Below, piece after piece: positions 7,521-14,318 of a DNA stretch of 20,531 nucleotides. The notes below the pieces were generated by a model. It searched no databases. It had not been told where the DNA came from and worked only from the letters and a program-made list of their open reading frames with translations. The position numbers were made by a program, and so were the translations under genes. The stretch lies in NCBI GenBank assembly GCA_900549545.1, contig URPA01000034.1, positions 1-20,531 on the forward strand, read 5' to 3'. Within the stretch, counting starts at the first letter, position 1. Each line of letters begins with the position of its first letter. This DNA comes from an uncultured Eubacteriales bacterium. Lineage in GTDB: Bacteria > Bacillota > Clostridia > Oscillospirales > Oscillospiraceae.

Positions 7521-8267
7521 ATGGAAAGTAAATATGCCGAAAGCATAAAAAAGCCCGGGGAGCTCTCTCCCCGGGTGCGCGCCCTTCGTGAATGGTATTT
7601 TGAGGGCGCGGGGCGCTCGTGGAATAATGAGTATCTGTGCTTCACCACCGGGACGCCATGGGATAAGCAGTTCAACGAGCTGACATATTTCATTGTCCCC
7701 GAGACCTACACCTTTTTTGACACCTTTACGCGCAGCAGCGCGCAGGCGGCAAAGCGCGTCGCGCTTCCCGAAAGCTTCTTCAACCTCTCCATCCCCGAGC
7801 GGGTGGCGCTGTTTAATAAGCTCGCGATAACGGAGCACGCGCCGGTAGAGCTTCTGCCCGGAGACCTGCTGTGCGGCGCAAACTTCAATATGCTCTCCTC
7901 CATGTGCCTTACAAAAAGCGAGCAGCGCCGCCGGGACGCGATGACGGCAAAGGCCCGCGAGTCCGCATTCCTGCTCTATTACCGGGGCTACGGCAACTCC
8001 GGCTCTACCAGCGGCCACCTCATCCCGGACTATGAATACATATTAAAGCACGGCTTTGAGGGCAGATACGCGCAGATAAAGGCGCAGTATGACGCTTTAT
8101 CCGACGGCGAAAAGCGGGGCAAAAAGGGCGCGAACCTGCGCGCCATGCTCACCGCCTGTGAAACGCCCCGTGTGCTCTCGGAGAGGTATGCCGCCCTACC
8201 ACGCAGGCGGGCTACGAAGGGCGCATCCGCCTGCATATTATTCCTGAAATCGGTCAAATCCCACTGA
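7521..8267 (+). pseudogene. Glycyl radical enzyme (pyruvate formate-lyase-like), truncated after about 226 residues
   Basis: I chose the ATG at 7521 (gaggtg just upstream, 8 bp after the reductase stop); a longer open frame from 7461 would overlap the reductase. Residues 1 to about 226 fit the N-terminal domain of PFL/glycerol-dehydratase-type glycyl radical enzymes: SPRVRALREWYFEG, FNLSIPERVALFNKL, ELLPGDLLCGANFN, and NSGSTSGHLIPDYEYILKHG. From about 8195 the similarity stops and the frame continues only as a short out-of-frame read of integrase DNA to the stop at 8265-8267. Full-length family members have about 750-850 residues, with the catalytic Cys in the middle and the glycyl radical site near the C terminus; both are absent, so the product cannot be active. 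No activating radical-SAM enzyme is in the window. The N-terminal motifs do not settle the original substrate. Confidence 0.85.
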
Positions 8268-9418
8268 ACAAACTGACCCAGAATGATTTGCAGCAGTTCT
8301 ATGCGCGGCTCAAGAAAAACGGTCGAAAAGCACGCATCGAGTGCTACGGTGAGGGACTGTCCGACCGGATGGTAAGAATGTGTCACGCCACCTGCCGCAC
8401 TGCGCTGGAGAAAGCGGTACAGGAAGGGCTTATCCGCACCAACCCGGCTGTCGGCTGCAAGCTGCCGCCAAAAAAGGCGCGGGAGATGCAGGTGCTGGAT
8501 CGTGATGAGCTTCAGCGCTTTCTTATACAAGCTCAGGTGGAGGGGTACTATGAGCTGTTCCTTCTGGACTTGGCTACCGGACTGCGGCGGGGAGAACTCA
8601 TGGCGCTTCAGTGGGACGACTTAGACTTTGCAACGGGCGTGTTGAATGTGAACAAGCAGGTCTACGCGGTCAATGGTAAGCTTCAGTTCAGCGAGCCGAA
8701 AACCAAGAACTCCATCCGAAAGCTCGTCCTGCCGCCCGCGGTGGTGATTGTGCTGCGGGAGTATAAGAAAACCGTCCACTCCCGCTGGATGTTTCCGTCC
8801 CCAGTGAAGGAGGACACACCGCTGACACCCGGCGCGGTGCGAAAGCGGCTCCAGCTCATTCTGGAACATGCAGGGTGCAAGCATGTGCGCTTTCATGACC
8901 TCCGCCACACCTTCTCAACGCTGGCTTTGCAGAACGGCATGGATGTGAAGACTCTCTCCGCCATACTGGGCCATGTGTCGGCGGCGACGACGCTGGATAT
9001 ATACACCCACATCACCGACGACATGCAGCGCGTGGCCGCCGCGAACATTGACCACGGTATCGGCAAAGCAGCGCCGCAGGAGGGCGCTTCGGCAATCGGG
9101 CAGAAAACTGCACCGGCAGCAGATACGACGCCGAGTATGACCGATTTCAAGCCCTACATGGGGCTCAGGCGCAAACCCGGCACCGGCTGCGTCTCCGAGC
9201 TCAACGACCATCTGTTTGAAGGGCGCTACTCTCCCAAGTGGCCCGACGGCAAAAAGCACTCCCGCAATGTCTACGCCCACACCCGCGAGGAGTGCGAGGA
9301 AAAGCTCAAGGTGCTCATTGCAGAGATGAAAGCCGAGATCGCAGAGGCGAAGCGGATGATGGAAATGGGTAAGGGCAGCGGGATAATGTACCCCTGCGCC
9401 GCAATAGACAATGAATGA
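8192..9418 (+). pseudogene. int: Tyrosine recombinase (ICE/phage-type integrase), N terminus missing
   Basis: Integrase similarity begins at about 8192-8200 in a different frame from the GRE (RPTTQAGYEGRIRLHIIPEIG), continuing through NKLTQNDLQQFYARL. A TTG at 8288 is the first possible start in this frame, so an intact gene of this family would need about 100 or more further residues (arm-binding domain). The catalytic domain is complete in sequence: first Arg in TGLRRGELMAL, Lys in EPKTKNSIRKL, His/Arg in HDLRHTFSTL, the LGH motif and nucleophile Tyr in LDIYTHI. A C-terminal extension (HLFEGRYSPKWPDGKKHSRN, then TREECEEKLKVLI) resembles the AP2-like DNA-binding fold usually found at the N terminus of such integrases. 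The gene ends in a perfect hairpin. As seen it is probably non-functional. Confidence 0.88.
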
Positions 9419-9456
9419 GAACGCATCTGCTCTTATGAACAGATGCGTTCTCATTC
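9413..9456. terminator. Perfect 17-bp hairpin at the integrase stop
   Basis: Arms 9413-9429 and 9440-9456 are fully complementary with a 10-base loop, and the integrase stop codon lies in the left arm. A taattt follows. It can serve as a terminator in either direction. Confidence 0.8.
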
Positions 9457-9488
9457 TAATTTGCGTGGCTTATTCAAATCCTGGCATT

Positions 9489-9629
9489 TTCGACTCGACA
9501 TATTTCTGGCGGGTCTTCTTTGGCGTTCTCTGTTTTCAACAGAAGCATATCTTTTTCACTGTTTTTTCGCCCTTCACATAGAAATGGGAGCTGTAGCAGA
9601 TTTATTCGTTTTGCTACAGCTCCTTTTTT
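9489..9629 (+). mobile_element. Orphan right end of an IS1182-family element
   Basis: This stretch is near-identical over its first 70 bp to the right-end region of the complete IS at 13715-13854. It then diverges, and matches again through a terminal stem-loop (GGAGCTGTAGCA at 9587-9598, TGCTACAGCTCC at 9612-9623). No transposase sequence and no left end accompany it. It is a remnant or a non-autonomous derivative. The stem-loop with six following T may work as a terminator. Confidence 0.75.
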
Positions 9630-9686
9630 GTATCAGGGAGACTTGAATCATGTCCGCACAGCCCGGTGGGCTGTGCATGAACCAGG

Positions 9687-9767
9687 ATAACTCTTGACAC
9701 TACCGCCGGCTGACCTCATTCGGCCGGAGTCTGCAAATTAAATTTGCGCATAACTCTTGACACTACC
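9687..9767 (+). repeat. 18-bp direct repeat, two copies 63 bp apart
   Basis: ATAACTCTTGACACTACC occurs at 9687-9704 and 9750-9767 without mismatch. The inverse core AGGTAGTGT appears at 11880-11888, beyond the IclR gene. The repeats could be mobile-element ends or integrase arm sites. TTGACA inside each copy could also mimic a -35 box. Confidence 0.7.
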
Positions 9768-9927
9768 TGAACCAGTGCGCACACTGGTGAATACATTGAT
9801 TTTTTCGCACAGAGCCAGCTTCCGTCAGAAGCAACATCTTCCCTGCGAAAAAATGCAAACAAGTCTCCTCTCTCGCCTGACCATTGTCTCTGCTCTGCTG
9901 CCCGTTAAGAAAATACGTAAATATTCA

Positions 9928-9969
9928 AGTGCCGAAAGGTTGATTTTGTAAAATCAACCTTTCGGCACT
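9928..9969. terminator. Inverted repeat with perfect 20-bp arms and 2-bp loop
   Basis: Arms 9928-9947 and 9950-9969 are exactly complementary, separated by GT. It lies about 130 bp beyond the stop of the minus-strand SDR gene and could terminate that transcript, although a near-perfect palindrome of this length is more than a usual terminator needs. A mobile-element end is an alternative. Confidence 0.6.
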
Positions 9970-10102
9970 GTCATTGTGTCAGGAAACGGCAAAATGCACA
10001 GCCGTTTATTTTATACTATCTTTGACCGGGTCGTATCCCTAGACATTGGTTTTGAAGTCTTTGCGTTTTTGAGGCACTTTCTTGACAGTTCCATATTCCA
10101 AT

Positions 10103-10837
10103 TCAAATAAATGCCTGTCCGCCATTGACTTGGATGATCTCGCCAGTCAGAAAGGAAGCCTTTTCAGAAGCCAGAAACTCAATAACCGAGGCCACTTCGG
10201 CGGGCTGTCCCAGCCGCTTCATGAGAATGCTGTCTTTCCAGGATTCAATAATTGTGCGATCGGTTGCCGCATGGAAGTCCGTGTCGATTGTGCCTGGGGA
10301 GACTGCGTTAACCCGAATGCCATACTCTGCAAGATCCTTAGCCAGCGCACGGGTCAGTCCTTCAATTGCGGCCTTTGATGCCGCATAAATCCCAGCGCCT
10401 ATTCCGCCGCCGGATGTGGTCGCAATGGAGCTGTAATTAATAATTGAGGGGTTTAATCCCTTCTTGAGCAGAGGAATAGCTGCACGACTGGCAAAAAACG
10501 CACTGTCAAAATTCAAGGCCATAACATTCCTCATAAAGGAAGTCTCCATTTTTTCAAACCGCTGTCTGCCGACCAGTCCGCCAATATTGTTAACAAGAAG
10601 ATCAATGGAATCGTATTTTTTTGAAATTTGATCAAAGGCCTGGTTGATATCTTTCTCAACCATGGAATTTGCAAGGATAAATTCAACTGAGACGCTCTGT
10701 TCTGAAAGCACCTTTATTGCGCTATCGCCGCGTTCCTGACTGCGGCCCGTAAGGATAATATGGTAACCTGCCTTTCCAAGCGCGATAGCGACGCTCAGTC
10801 CAATTCCTTTTGTTCCGCCGGTAATAACTGCCCGCAT
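10103..10837 (-). CDS. Short-chain dehydrogenase/reductase (classical SDR)
   Basis: I chose the ATG at 10837 because aaggag lies about 10 bp before it; a TTG at 10846 would be too close to that site. The 244-residue product has the NAD(P) motif TGGTKGIG (residues 6-13), NNIGG at 83-87 in place of NNAG, and catalytic S137, Y151 and K155 (YAASK). The PG motif is at 181-182. The C terminus TGEIIQVNGGQAFI is typical of FabG-like SDRs. An Arg in TGRS (residue 32) after the second strand hints at NADPH use. Length is normal. The substrate is unknown; a hydroxy-acid, sugar or sterol alcohol is possible. It diverges from an IclR-type regulator, and a strong promoter and a 28-bp palindrome lie directly upstream. 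Its AT-richer codon use differs from that of the flanking genes and suggests acquisition. Confidence 0.92.
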   Translation of the reverse strand: MRAVITGGTKGIGLSVAIALGKAGYHIILTGRSQERGDSAIKVLSEQSVSVEFILANSMVEKDINQAFDQISKKYDSIDLLVNNIGGLVGRQRFEKMETSFMRNVMALNFDSAFFASRAAIPLLKKGLNPSIINYSSIATTSGGGIGAGIYAASKAAIEGLTRALAKDLAEYGIRVNAVSPGTIDTDFHAATDRTIIESWKDSILMKRLGQPAEVASVIEFLASEKASFLTGEIIQVNGGQAFI

Positions 10838-10879
10838 AATTTTCAATCTCCTTTTTCAGATAAATTCAATACCAAACGT

Positions 10880-10907
10880 AACGTAGTTCATAATTATGAA
10901 CTACGTT
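10880..10907. promoter_or_regulatory. Perfect 28-bp palindrome, putative IclR-type operator
   Basis: The 14-bp half AACGTAGTTCATAA is followed by its exact reverse complement. It lies about 10-35 bp downstream of the predicted SDR start of transcription and between the two divergent genes. IclR-family regulators bind palindromes of about this size, so it is the likely operator. It would also form a hairpin in the SDR leader RNA. Confidence 0.7.
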
Positions 10908-10922
10908 TTGTATTGTGTACTC

Positions 10923-10951
10923 AATATATCATCAATTTCGCGCTTTGTCAA
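10923..10951 (-). promoter_or_regulatory. Promoter of the SDR gene
   Basis: On the minus strand TTGACA (10951-10946), a 17-bp spacer and TATATT (10928-10923) form a near-consensus promoter reading into the SDR gene through the 28-bp palindrome. Confidence 0.78.
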
Positions 10952-11074
10952 TCTAACATAATCATTTCAACTGTCACTCTCAAGCACTTGTTTATACTTG
11001 CTTTTGGTTTGTTTTTTTGCTACTCTTAACCAGTACTCATCGATTCTTCAGCAATGAAAACCACGGAGGTTGGA

Positions 11075-11836
11075 ATGAACAGAACAACAGAAAGATCAAT
11101 GGCGATACTTCAGCTAATCGCAAATAGCGAAAACGGTATTACATTGCAGGAAATTTCTCGACAAATGGATATCGCAAAAAGCAGCGCATCCGTGATCGTG
11201 CACACGCTGCGGGAATTGAACTATATAAAAACAGCTGAAAACAATGATAAGAAATACTTCCTCGGCGTTGAAACTTTTACACTTGGCATGAAATATCTCA
11301 ATGAGCTCAGCTTCGTAAAGCAGTGCGCCGCCTATCTGCCTGCGGTCGCAGAAAAATATAATCGCACAGCTTTTGTTGCTGTGCTGAATGGGCCGGATGT
11401 AATCTATGTTTACAAATATAAAGCGCAAAATGCACTTTTAGCTACCTGTGCTATCGGGTCGTCCAAACCGGCTTATGCAACAGCGCTTGGAAAAGCGATC
11501 ATTGCTTTTTTGCCGGAAGCTGAGCAGGACACCATCTTATCACAAACAGATTTTATTGCATTTACGAAAAACACGATCACATCTCCCGCTTCGTTTAAAG
11601 AAGAACTGCTCATCACAAAGCAAAGGGGCTACGCGAAAGAACGCGGCGAACTTGAAGATATTACGACCTGCTGCTCCGCACCGATTTTTGATTTTTCGGG
11701 CCGCGTAATCGCAGCAATCTCTTTTTCAGATATCTATAGTAAGGAGAAAGAGGAGCAGGAGCAGGCGCTCATTCACGACCTTTTGTCTGTCTCCGGAGAA
11801 ATTTCAAAAAGTCTTGGGTACATTCCGCATTCATGA
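11075..11836 (+). CDS. IclR-family transcriptional regulator
   Basis: I prefer the ATG at 11075, with ggaggt 4-5 bp before it, over the ATG at 11054, which has no ribosome site. The 253-residue product has an N-terminal winged helix (about residues 3-65: TERSMAILQLIANSENGITL, then EISRQMDIAKSSASVIVHTL). The IclR effector domain spans about 80-245, including SKPAYATALGKAIIAFLPE, TKQRGYAKERGELEDITTC and CSAPIFDFSGRVIAAISFS. Such proteins sense small organic acids or aromatics and regulate catabolic genes nearby. It diverges from the SDR gene, and the palindrome between them is a likely binding site. A weak promoter (TTGCTT 10998, 17-bp gap, TACTCT 11021) can be drawn. AT-rich codon use matches the SDR gene, so the two probably moved together. 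Confidence 0.9.
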   Translation: MNRTTERSMAILQLIANSENGITLQEISRQMDIAKSSASVIVHTLRELNYIKTAENNDKKYFLGVETFTLGMKYLNELSFVKQCAAYLPAVAEKYNRTAFVAVLNGPDVIYVYKYKAQNALLATCAIGSSKPAYATALGKAIIAFLPEAEQDTILSQTDFIAFTKNTITSPASFKEELLITKQRGYAKERGELEDITTCCSAPIFDFSGRVIAAISFSDIYSKEKEEQEQALIHDLLSVSGEISKSLGYIPHS

Positions 11837-12029
11837 GGGTGTATCCGGCTCTATGGCTTGGCGTTGATATGCCTTGACAAGGTAGTGTGATTTTTCACAC
11901 GCCCCCTTCGATTTAGCTCGGCAACGTACACGTCGCATGCTAACCCCCCTTTATGGGAGCATACTTAGGAGCGCAGGTGCTTTTCTAAATTTATCTGCCC
12001 TCCAAATTGATCGACTGCTCCAAAAAAAT
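11837..12029. other. Intergenic stretch between IclR gene and IS left end
   Basis: No gene is visible. It contains a small stem-loop GTGTGA-TTTT-TCACAC (11885-11900) that may terminate the IclR transcript, and the inverse copy (AGGTAGTGT) of the 9.7-kb direct-repeat core. Confidence 0.4.
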
Positions 12030-13850
12030 GGGCTGTAGCAAAACAGTCCCGAAAAAAGAGAAACCGAGACGGCTGAAAACAGTCGCCTCGGTTCCTTGTT
12101 TGTGGTAAAATGAAGGTGTGAAACAACATCTACCGCAAAAAGATTATGGCACATGTGAGCGGAATGTGCAACTAAAAATTGATGAAAGTTTCGCGGAAAA
12201 GGAAATACCGGCAGACGACAGTGTGAGGCTCTTAGACAAGATTGTAGAGGGGATGGATCTGAGCGCACTCATGAGAGCATATAACTCGCACGGACGCCCA
12301 CCGGCAACGCCACCGCGTACCATGCTGAAGATCGTGCTGTACGCCGCGATGGAACACAACTATTCGTCGAGGAAGATCAAGAGCAGCTGCCAGAGGGATC
12401 TGAACTACATCTGGCTGCTGAATGGCGCTCCGGCACCAAGCCATTTTGAGATCGCGCGTTTTCGGAGCAAGCGTTTGGCGGAGTGTGCGGACGAACTATT
12501 CAGCCAGCTGGTACATCATCTGCATGGGCTTGGTGAGATTACATTTGAGCACCTGTTTGTAGACGGGACAAAGATGGAAGCCAACGCCAACAAGTACAGC
12601 TTTGTGTGGAAAAAGAGCACGAATAAACATGAGGCTCGTTTGGATGCGAAACTGGAAAAGCTGTTTCCAGAGCTGTGCGGCAAGTATGGTGTTGTTGCAG
12701 CTGACCCGAGTACCTTGTTGTCTGCCCTGGAGAACAAGGCAGACTTTCCTTTCGTGCATGGACGCGGCAAGAGGAAGAGCGCGTTGCAGCGGGATATTGA
12801 ACAACTCCGGGAGTTTCTTGCCAGGAAGCAGAAGTACGAGGGCTACAATGAAACATTCCGGGGACGCAACAGCTTCTCCAAGACAGACCCGGATGCCACC
12901 TTTATGCACATGAAAGAAGACCATATGCGCAACGCGCAGCTCAAACCGGGCTACAACGTACAGTTCGGCGTTGAAGGAGAATACATCACCGGTGTGTTGG
13001 TTTCATCGGAGCGAAGCGATCAGCTGACGCTCATCCCTTTGATGGAGAAGATGCAGGGGTATGGCGCAGATTACAAGGACGTAACTGCTGACGCGGGTTA
13101 TGAGAGTGAGGAGAACTACAGCTGGTTTGAGGCGAAGCAGAAGTCTTGCTACATCAAGCCGCAGAACTATGAGCGCAGCAAAACGAAGAAATTCAAGAGT
13201 AACATGGCCCTGCGGGAGAACATGGCGTATGATGCCCAAAACGATGAATACACCTGTCAGGCCGGTCAAAAGCTTCGTGCAAAGTATGTAGGCAAACGGA
13301 AAAGCAAGAGCGGATTTGAAAGTGAGATTACCTATTACGAATGTGACGATTGCTCTGCCTGTCCACACAAGAAAACCTGTACCCGCGCGAAAGGCAACCG
13401 TCAGATCCACGTCTCCAAGAAATTCATTGAACAACGCGCCGCATCTCTGGAGCGCATTACCAGTGAACGGGGAATCTTGCTGCGTATGAATCGCTCAATC
13501 CAGTCCGAAGGTGCATTTGGCGTGGTCAAACAGAACTATGGATTTCGGCAGTTCCTTTTGCGTGGTCACAAAAAGGTTTCAACCGAGGTACTTATTCTCG
13601 CAATGGCATACAACATAAACAAACTGCACGCCAAGATTCAGCATGATCGAACCGGCACGCAGTTGTTTGAAAAAGATACGGCTTAGTTTTCCACAAAACG
13701 GAATATTTGCCCTATTCGACTCGACATTTTTCTGGCGGGTCTTCTTTGGCGTTCTCTGTTTTCATCAGAAGCATGTCTTTTTCACAACATTTTTCCTCCT
13801 ACGCGTAGAAATAGGAGCTGTAGCAGAATTATTCGTTTTGCTACAGCTCC
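12030..13850 (+). mobile_element. Complete IS1182-family insertion sequence
   Basis: Left end GGGCTGTAGCAAAAC (12030-12044) and right end GTTTTGCTACAGCTCC (13835-13850) are inverted repeats around a full-length transposase gene. An imperfect hairpin near the left end (12062-12093) probably blocks read-through into the transposase. A second stem-loop forms the right end (13814-13825/13839-13850). The exact outer boundary may extend a few bases into the flanking A/T runs. I could not identify a clear target duplication. Confidence 0.85.
12118..13686 (+). CDS. tnpA: IS1182-family DDE transposase
   Basis: The 522-residue protein has an N-terminal DUF772-like helical domain (about residues 40-125, with RTMLKIVLYAAMEHNYSSRK and SHFEIARFRSKRL). 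The DDE triad is seen as D149 (FVDGTKMEA), D325 (VTADAGYESEEN) and E464 (QSEGAFG). A Cys cluster (CDDCSACPHKKTC) and the KGNRQIHVSKKF block before the last catalytic residue are typical of the family. Length is normal and the frame is intact, so the element may be active. The start is a GTG with only a close aagg as ribosome site, which suggests low expression; a GTG at 12166 is an alternative. The gene lies alone inside its IS. Confidence 0.94.
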   Translation: MKQHLPQKDYGTCERNVQLKIDESFAEKEIPADDSVRLLDKIVEGMDLSALMRAYNSHGRPPATPPRTMLKIVLYAAMEHNYSSRKIKSSCQRDLNYIWLLNGAPAPSHFEIARFRSKRLAECADELFSQLVHHLHGLGEITFEHLFVDGTKMEANANKYSFVWKKSTNKHEARLDAKLEKLFPELCGKYGVVAADPSTLLSALENKADFPFVHGRGKRKSALQRDIEQLREFLARKQKYEGYNETFRGRNSFSKTDPDATFMHMKEDHMRNAQLKPGYNVQFGVEGEYITGVLVSSERSDQLTLIPLMEKMQGYGADYKDVTADAGYESEENYSWFEAKQKSCYIKPQNYERSKTKKFKSNMALRENMAYDAQNDEYTCQAGQKLRAKYVGKRKSKSGFESEITYYECDDCSACPHKKTCTRAKGNRQIHVSKKFIEQRAASLERITSERGILLRMNRSIQSEGAFGVVKQNYGFRQFLLRGHKKVSTEVLILAMAYNINKLHAKIQHDRTGTQLFEKDTA

Positions 13851-13854
13851 TTTT
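13715..13854 (+). repeat. Right-end region of IS1182, second copy of the 9.5-kb repeat
   Basis: This stretch, from the 3' untranslated part of the IS to its end stem-loop, is repeated in direct orientation at 9489-9629. The pair could support homologous deletion of the SDR/IclR region. Confidence 0.75.
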
Positions 13855-13929
13855 GGTCCGAGTGGGGCGACTCGAACGCCCGGCTTCCACATCCCAAATG
13901 TGGCGCCCTACCAACTGGGCTACACCCGG
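13854..13929 (-). tRNA. tRNA-Pro (anticodon UGG)
   Basis: On the minus strand CCGGGTG pairs with CACTCGG (one G-T). The D arm GCCCAGTTGGTAGGGC, the anticodon arm CCACA-TTTGGGA-TGTGG (anticodon TGG) and the T arm GGGCG-TTCGAGT-CGCCC are complete. Discriminator A and CCA are encoded. The IS right end is only 3 bp beyond the CCA, so the IS stem-loop has replaced any native terminator. Confidence 0.92.
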
Positions 13930-14083
13930 ATATTGATTTTTTAAGTTGTGCTGTCTGTGGTCAATCCTGTGGTCAAAGCGGATTTTGTGCTCGGTTTGAT
14001 GAAACGGGGAAATCCCGCAAACGCCAGTGTCGCAAGGGGTTCCGGGCTTTGGCTGTTCACATCGTGGATAGACGGAGCAACGC
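13930..14083. other. Short non-coding remnant between intact and broken tRNA-Pro
   Basis: No gene is seen. CTGTGGTCAA is repeated at 13955-13964 and 13967-13976, a spacing of 12 bp that resembles recombinase arm sites. The sequence starts exactly where the broken tRNA-Pro loses similarity, so it is probably a trace of an integrated element. Confidence 0.5.
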
Positions 14084-14121
14084 TCCCAAACCACCCGCGC
14101 TACCAACTGCGCTATACCCGG
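14084..14121 (-). pseudogene. 5' half of a second tRNA-Pro, broken at the anticodon loop
   Basis: From 14121 down to 14084 the sequence follows a tRNA-Pro: CCGGGTA acceptor strand, GCGCAGTTGGTAGCGC D arm, GGTGG stem and TTTGGGA loop. The next bases (GCGTT) do not pair with GGTGG, and no T arm or 3' acceptor follows. The base pattern differs from the intact neighbour, so it is not a simple tandem copy. It keeps a good promoter. Confidence 0.72.
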
Positions 14122-14145
14122 ATATTGATTTTGCTTGCGGAGCGT

Positions 14146-14174
14146 ATTATACAACAAATCCCGCCTGTGCGCAA
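14146..14174 (-). promoter_or_regulatory. Promoter of the tRNA-Pro locus
   Basis: On the minus strand TTGCGC (14174-14169), a 17-bp spacer and TATAAT (14151-14146) lie 25 bp before the broken tRNA-Pro. The transcript could continue to the intact tRNA-Pro. Confidence 0.75.
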
Positions 14175-14244
14175 GGCTTGATTTTCAGCGGCGGCTTTTT
14201 ACACGCGATGGTGGGGCCGCTCTGGCAATTTCTGTAAAAGCGGG

Positions 14245-14273
14245 TTGAAATGAAGGCCCGCATACATTATAAT
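14245..14273 (+). promoter_or_regulatory. Promoter of the rRNA methyltransferase gene
   Basis: TTGAAA (14245-14250), a 17-bp spacer and TATAAT (14268-14273) form a near-perfect promoter. It leaves a leader of about 260 bases before the gene at 14544. Confidence 0.8.
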
Positions 14274-14318
14274 CAGTTCAACAAACAGGAAGTTGACTAA
14301 CTATTAGTTCTGCGCTTT

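Larger units (their letters stand above)
9630..10102. other. Gene-free palindrome-rich stretch between orphan IS end and SDR gene
   Basis: I see no credible gene here. It holds a 9-bp perfect stem (9656-9664/9668-9676), two copies of an 18-bp direct repeat, a GCAAATT/AATTTGC repeat (9733-9747), ACCAGTG/CACTGGT (9771-9777/9782-9788), a spaced TTTTTTCGCA/TGCGAAAAAA pair (about 9800-9856) and a very long hairpin (9928-9969). Base composition becomes AT-richer than in the preceding host genes. Confidence 0.6.

Noticed and set aside
8288..9418. A functional integrase starting at TTG 8288
   Set aside because: In-frame integrase similarity continues upstream to about 8192, so this start is internal and the N-terminal domain is missing.
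9443..9646. Small plus-strand frame of 67 codons
   Set aside because: It falls on the orphan IS end, which is non-coding in the complete IS copy.
9687..9767. CRISPR array from the 18-bp repeats
   Set aside because: Only two copies exist, other inverted repeats lie between them, and there are no cas genes.
9489..13854. Composite transposon made of two IS1182 copies around SDR/IclR
   Set aside because: Only a right end exists on the left side, with no left terminal repeat or transposase, so joint mobility is not supported.
13765..14157. Minus-strand frame of about 130 codons
   Set aside because: It reads through an intact tRNA-Pro, a broken tRNA-Pro and the IS end, so it is not a gene.
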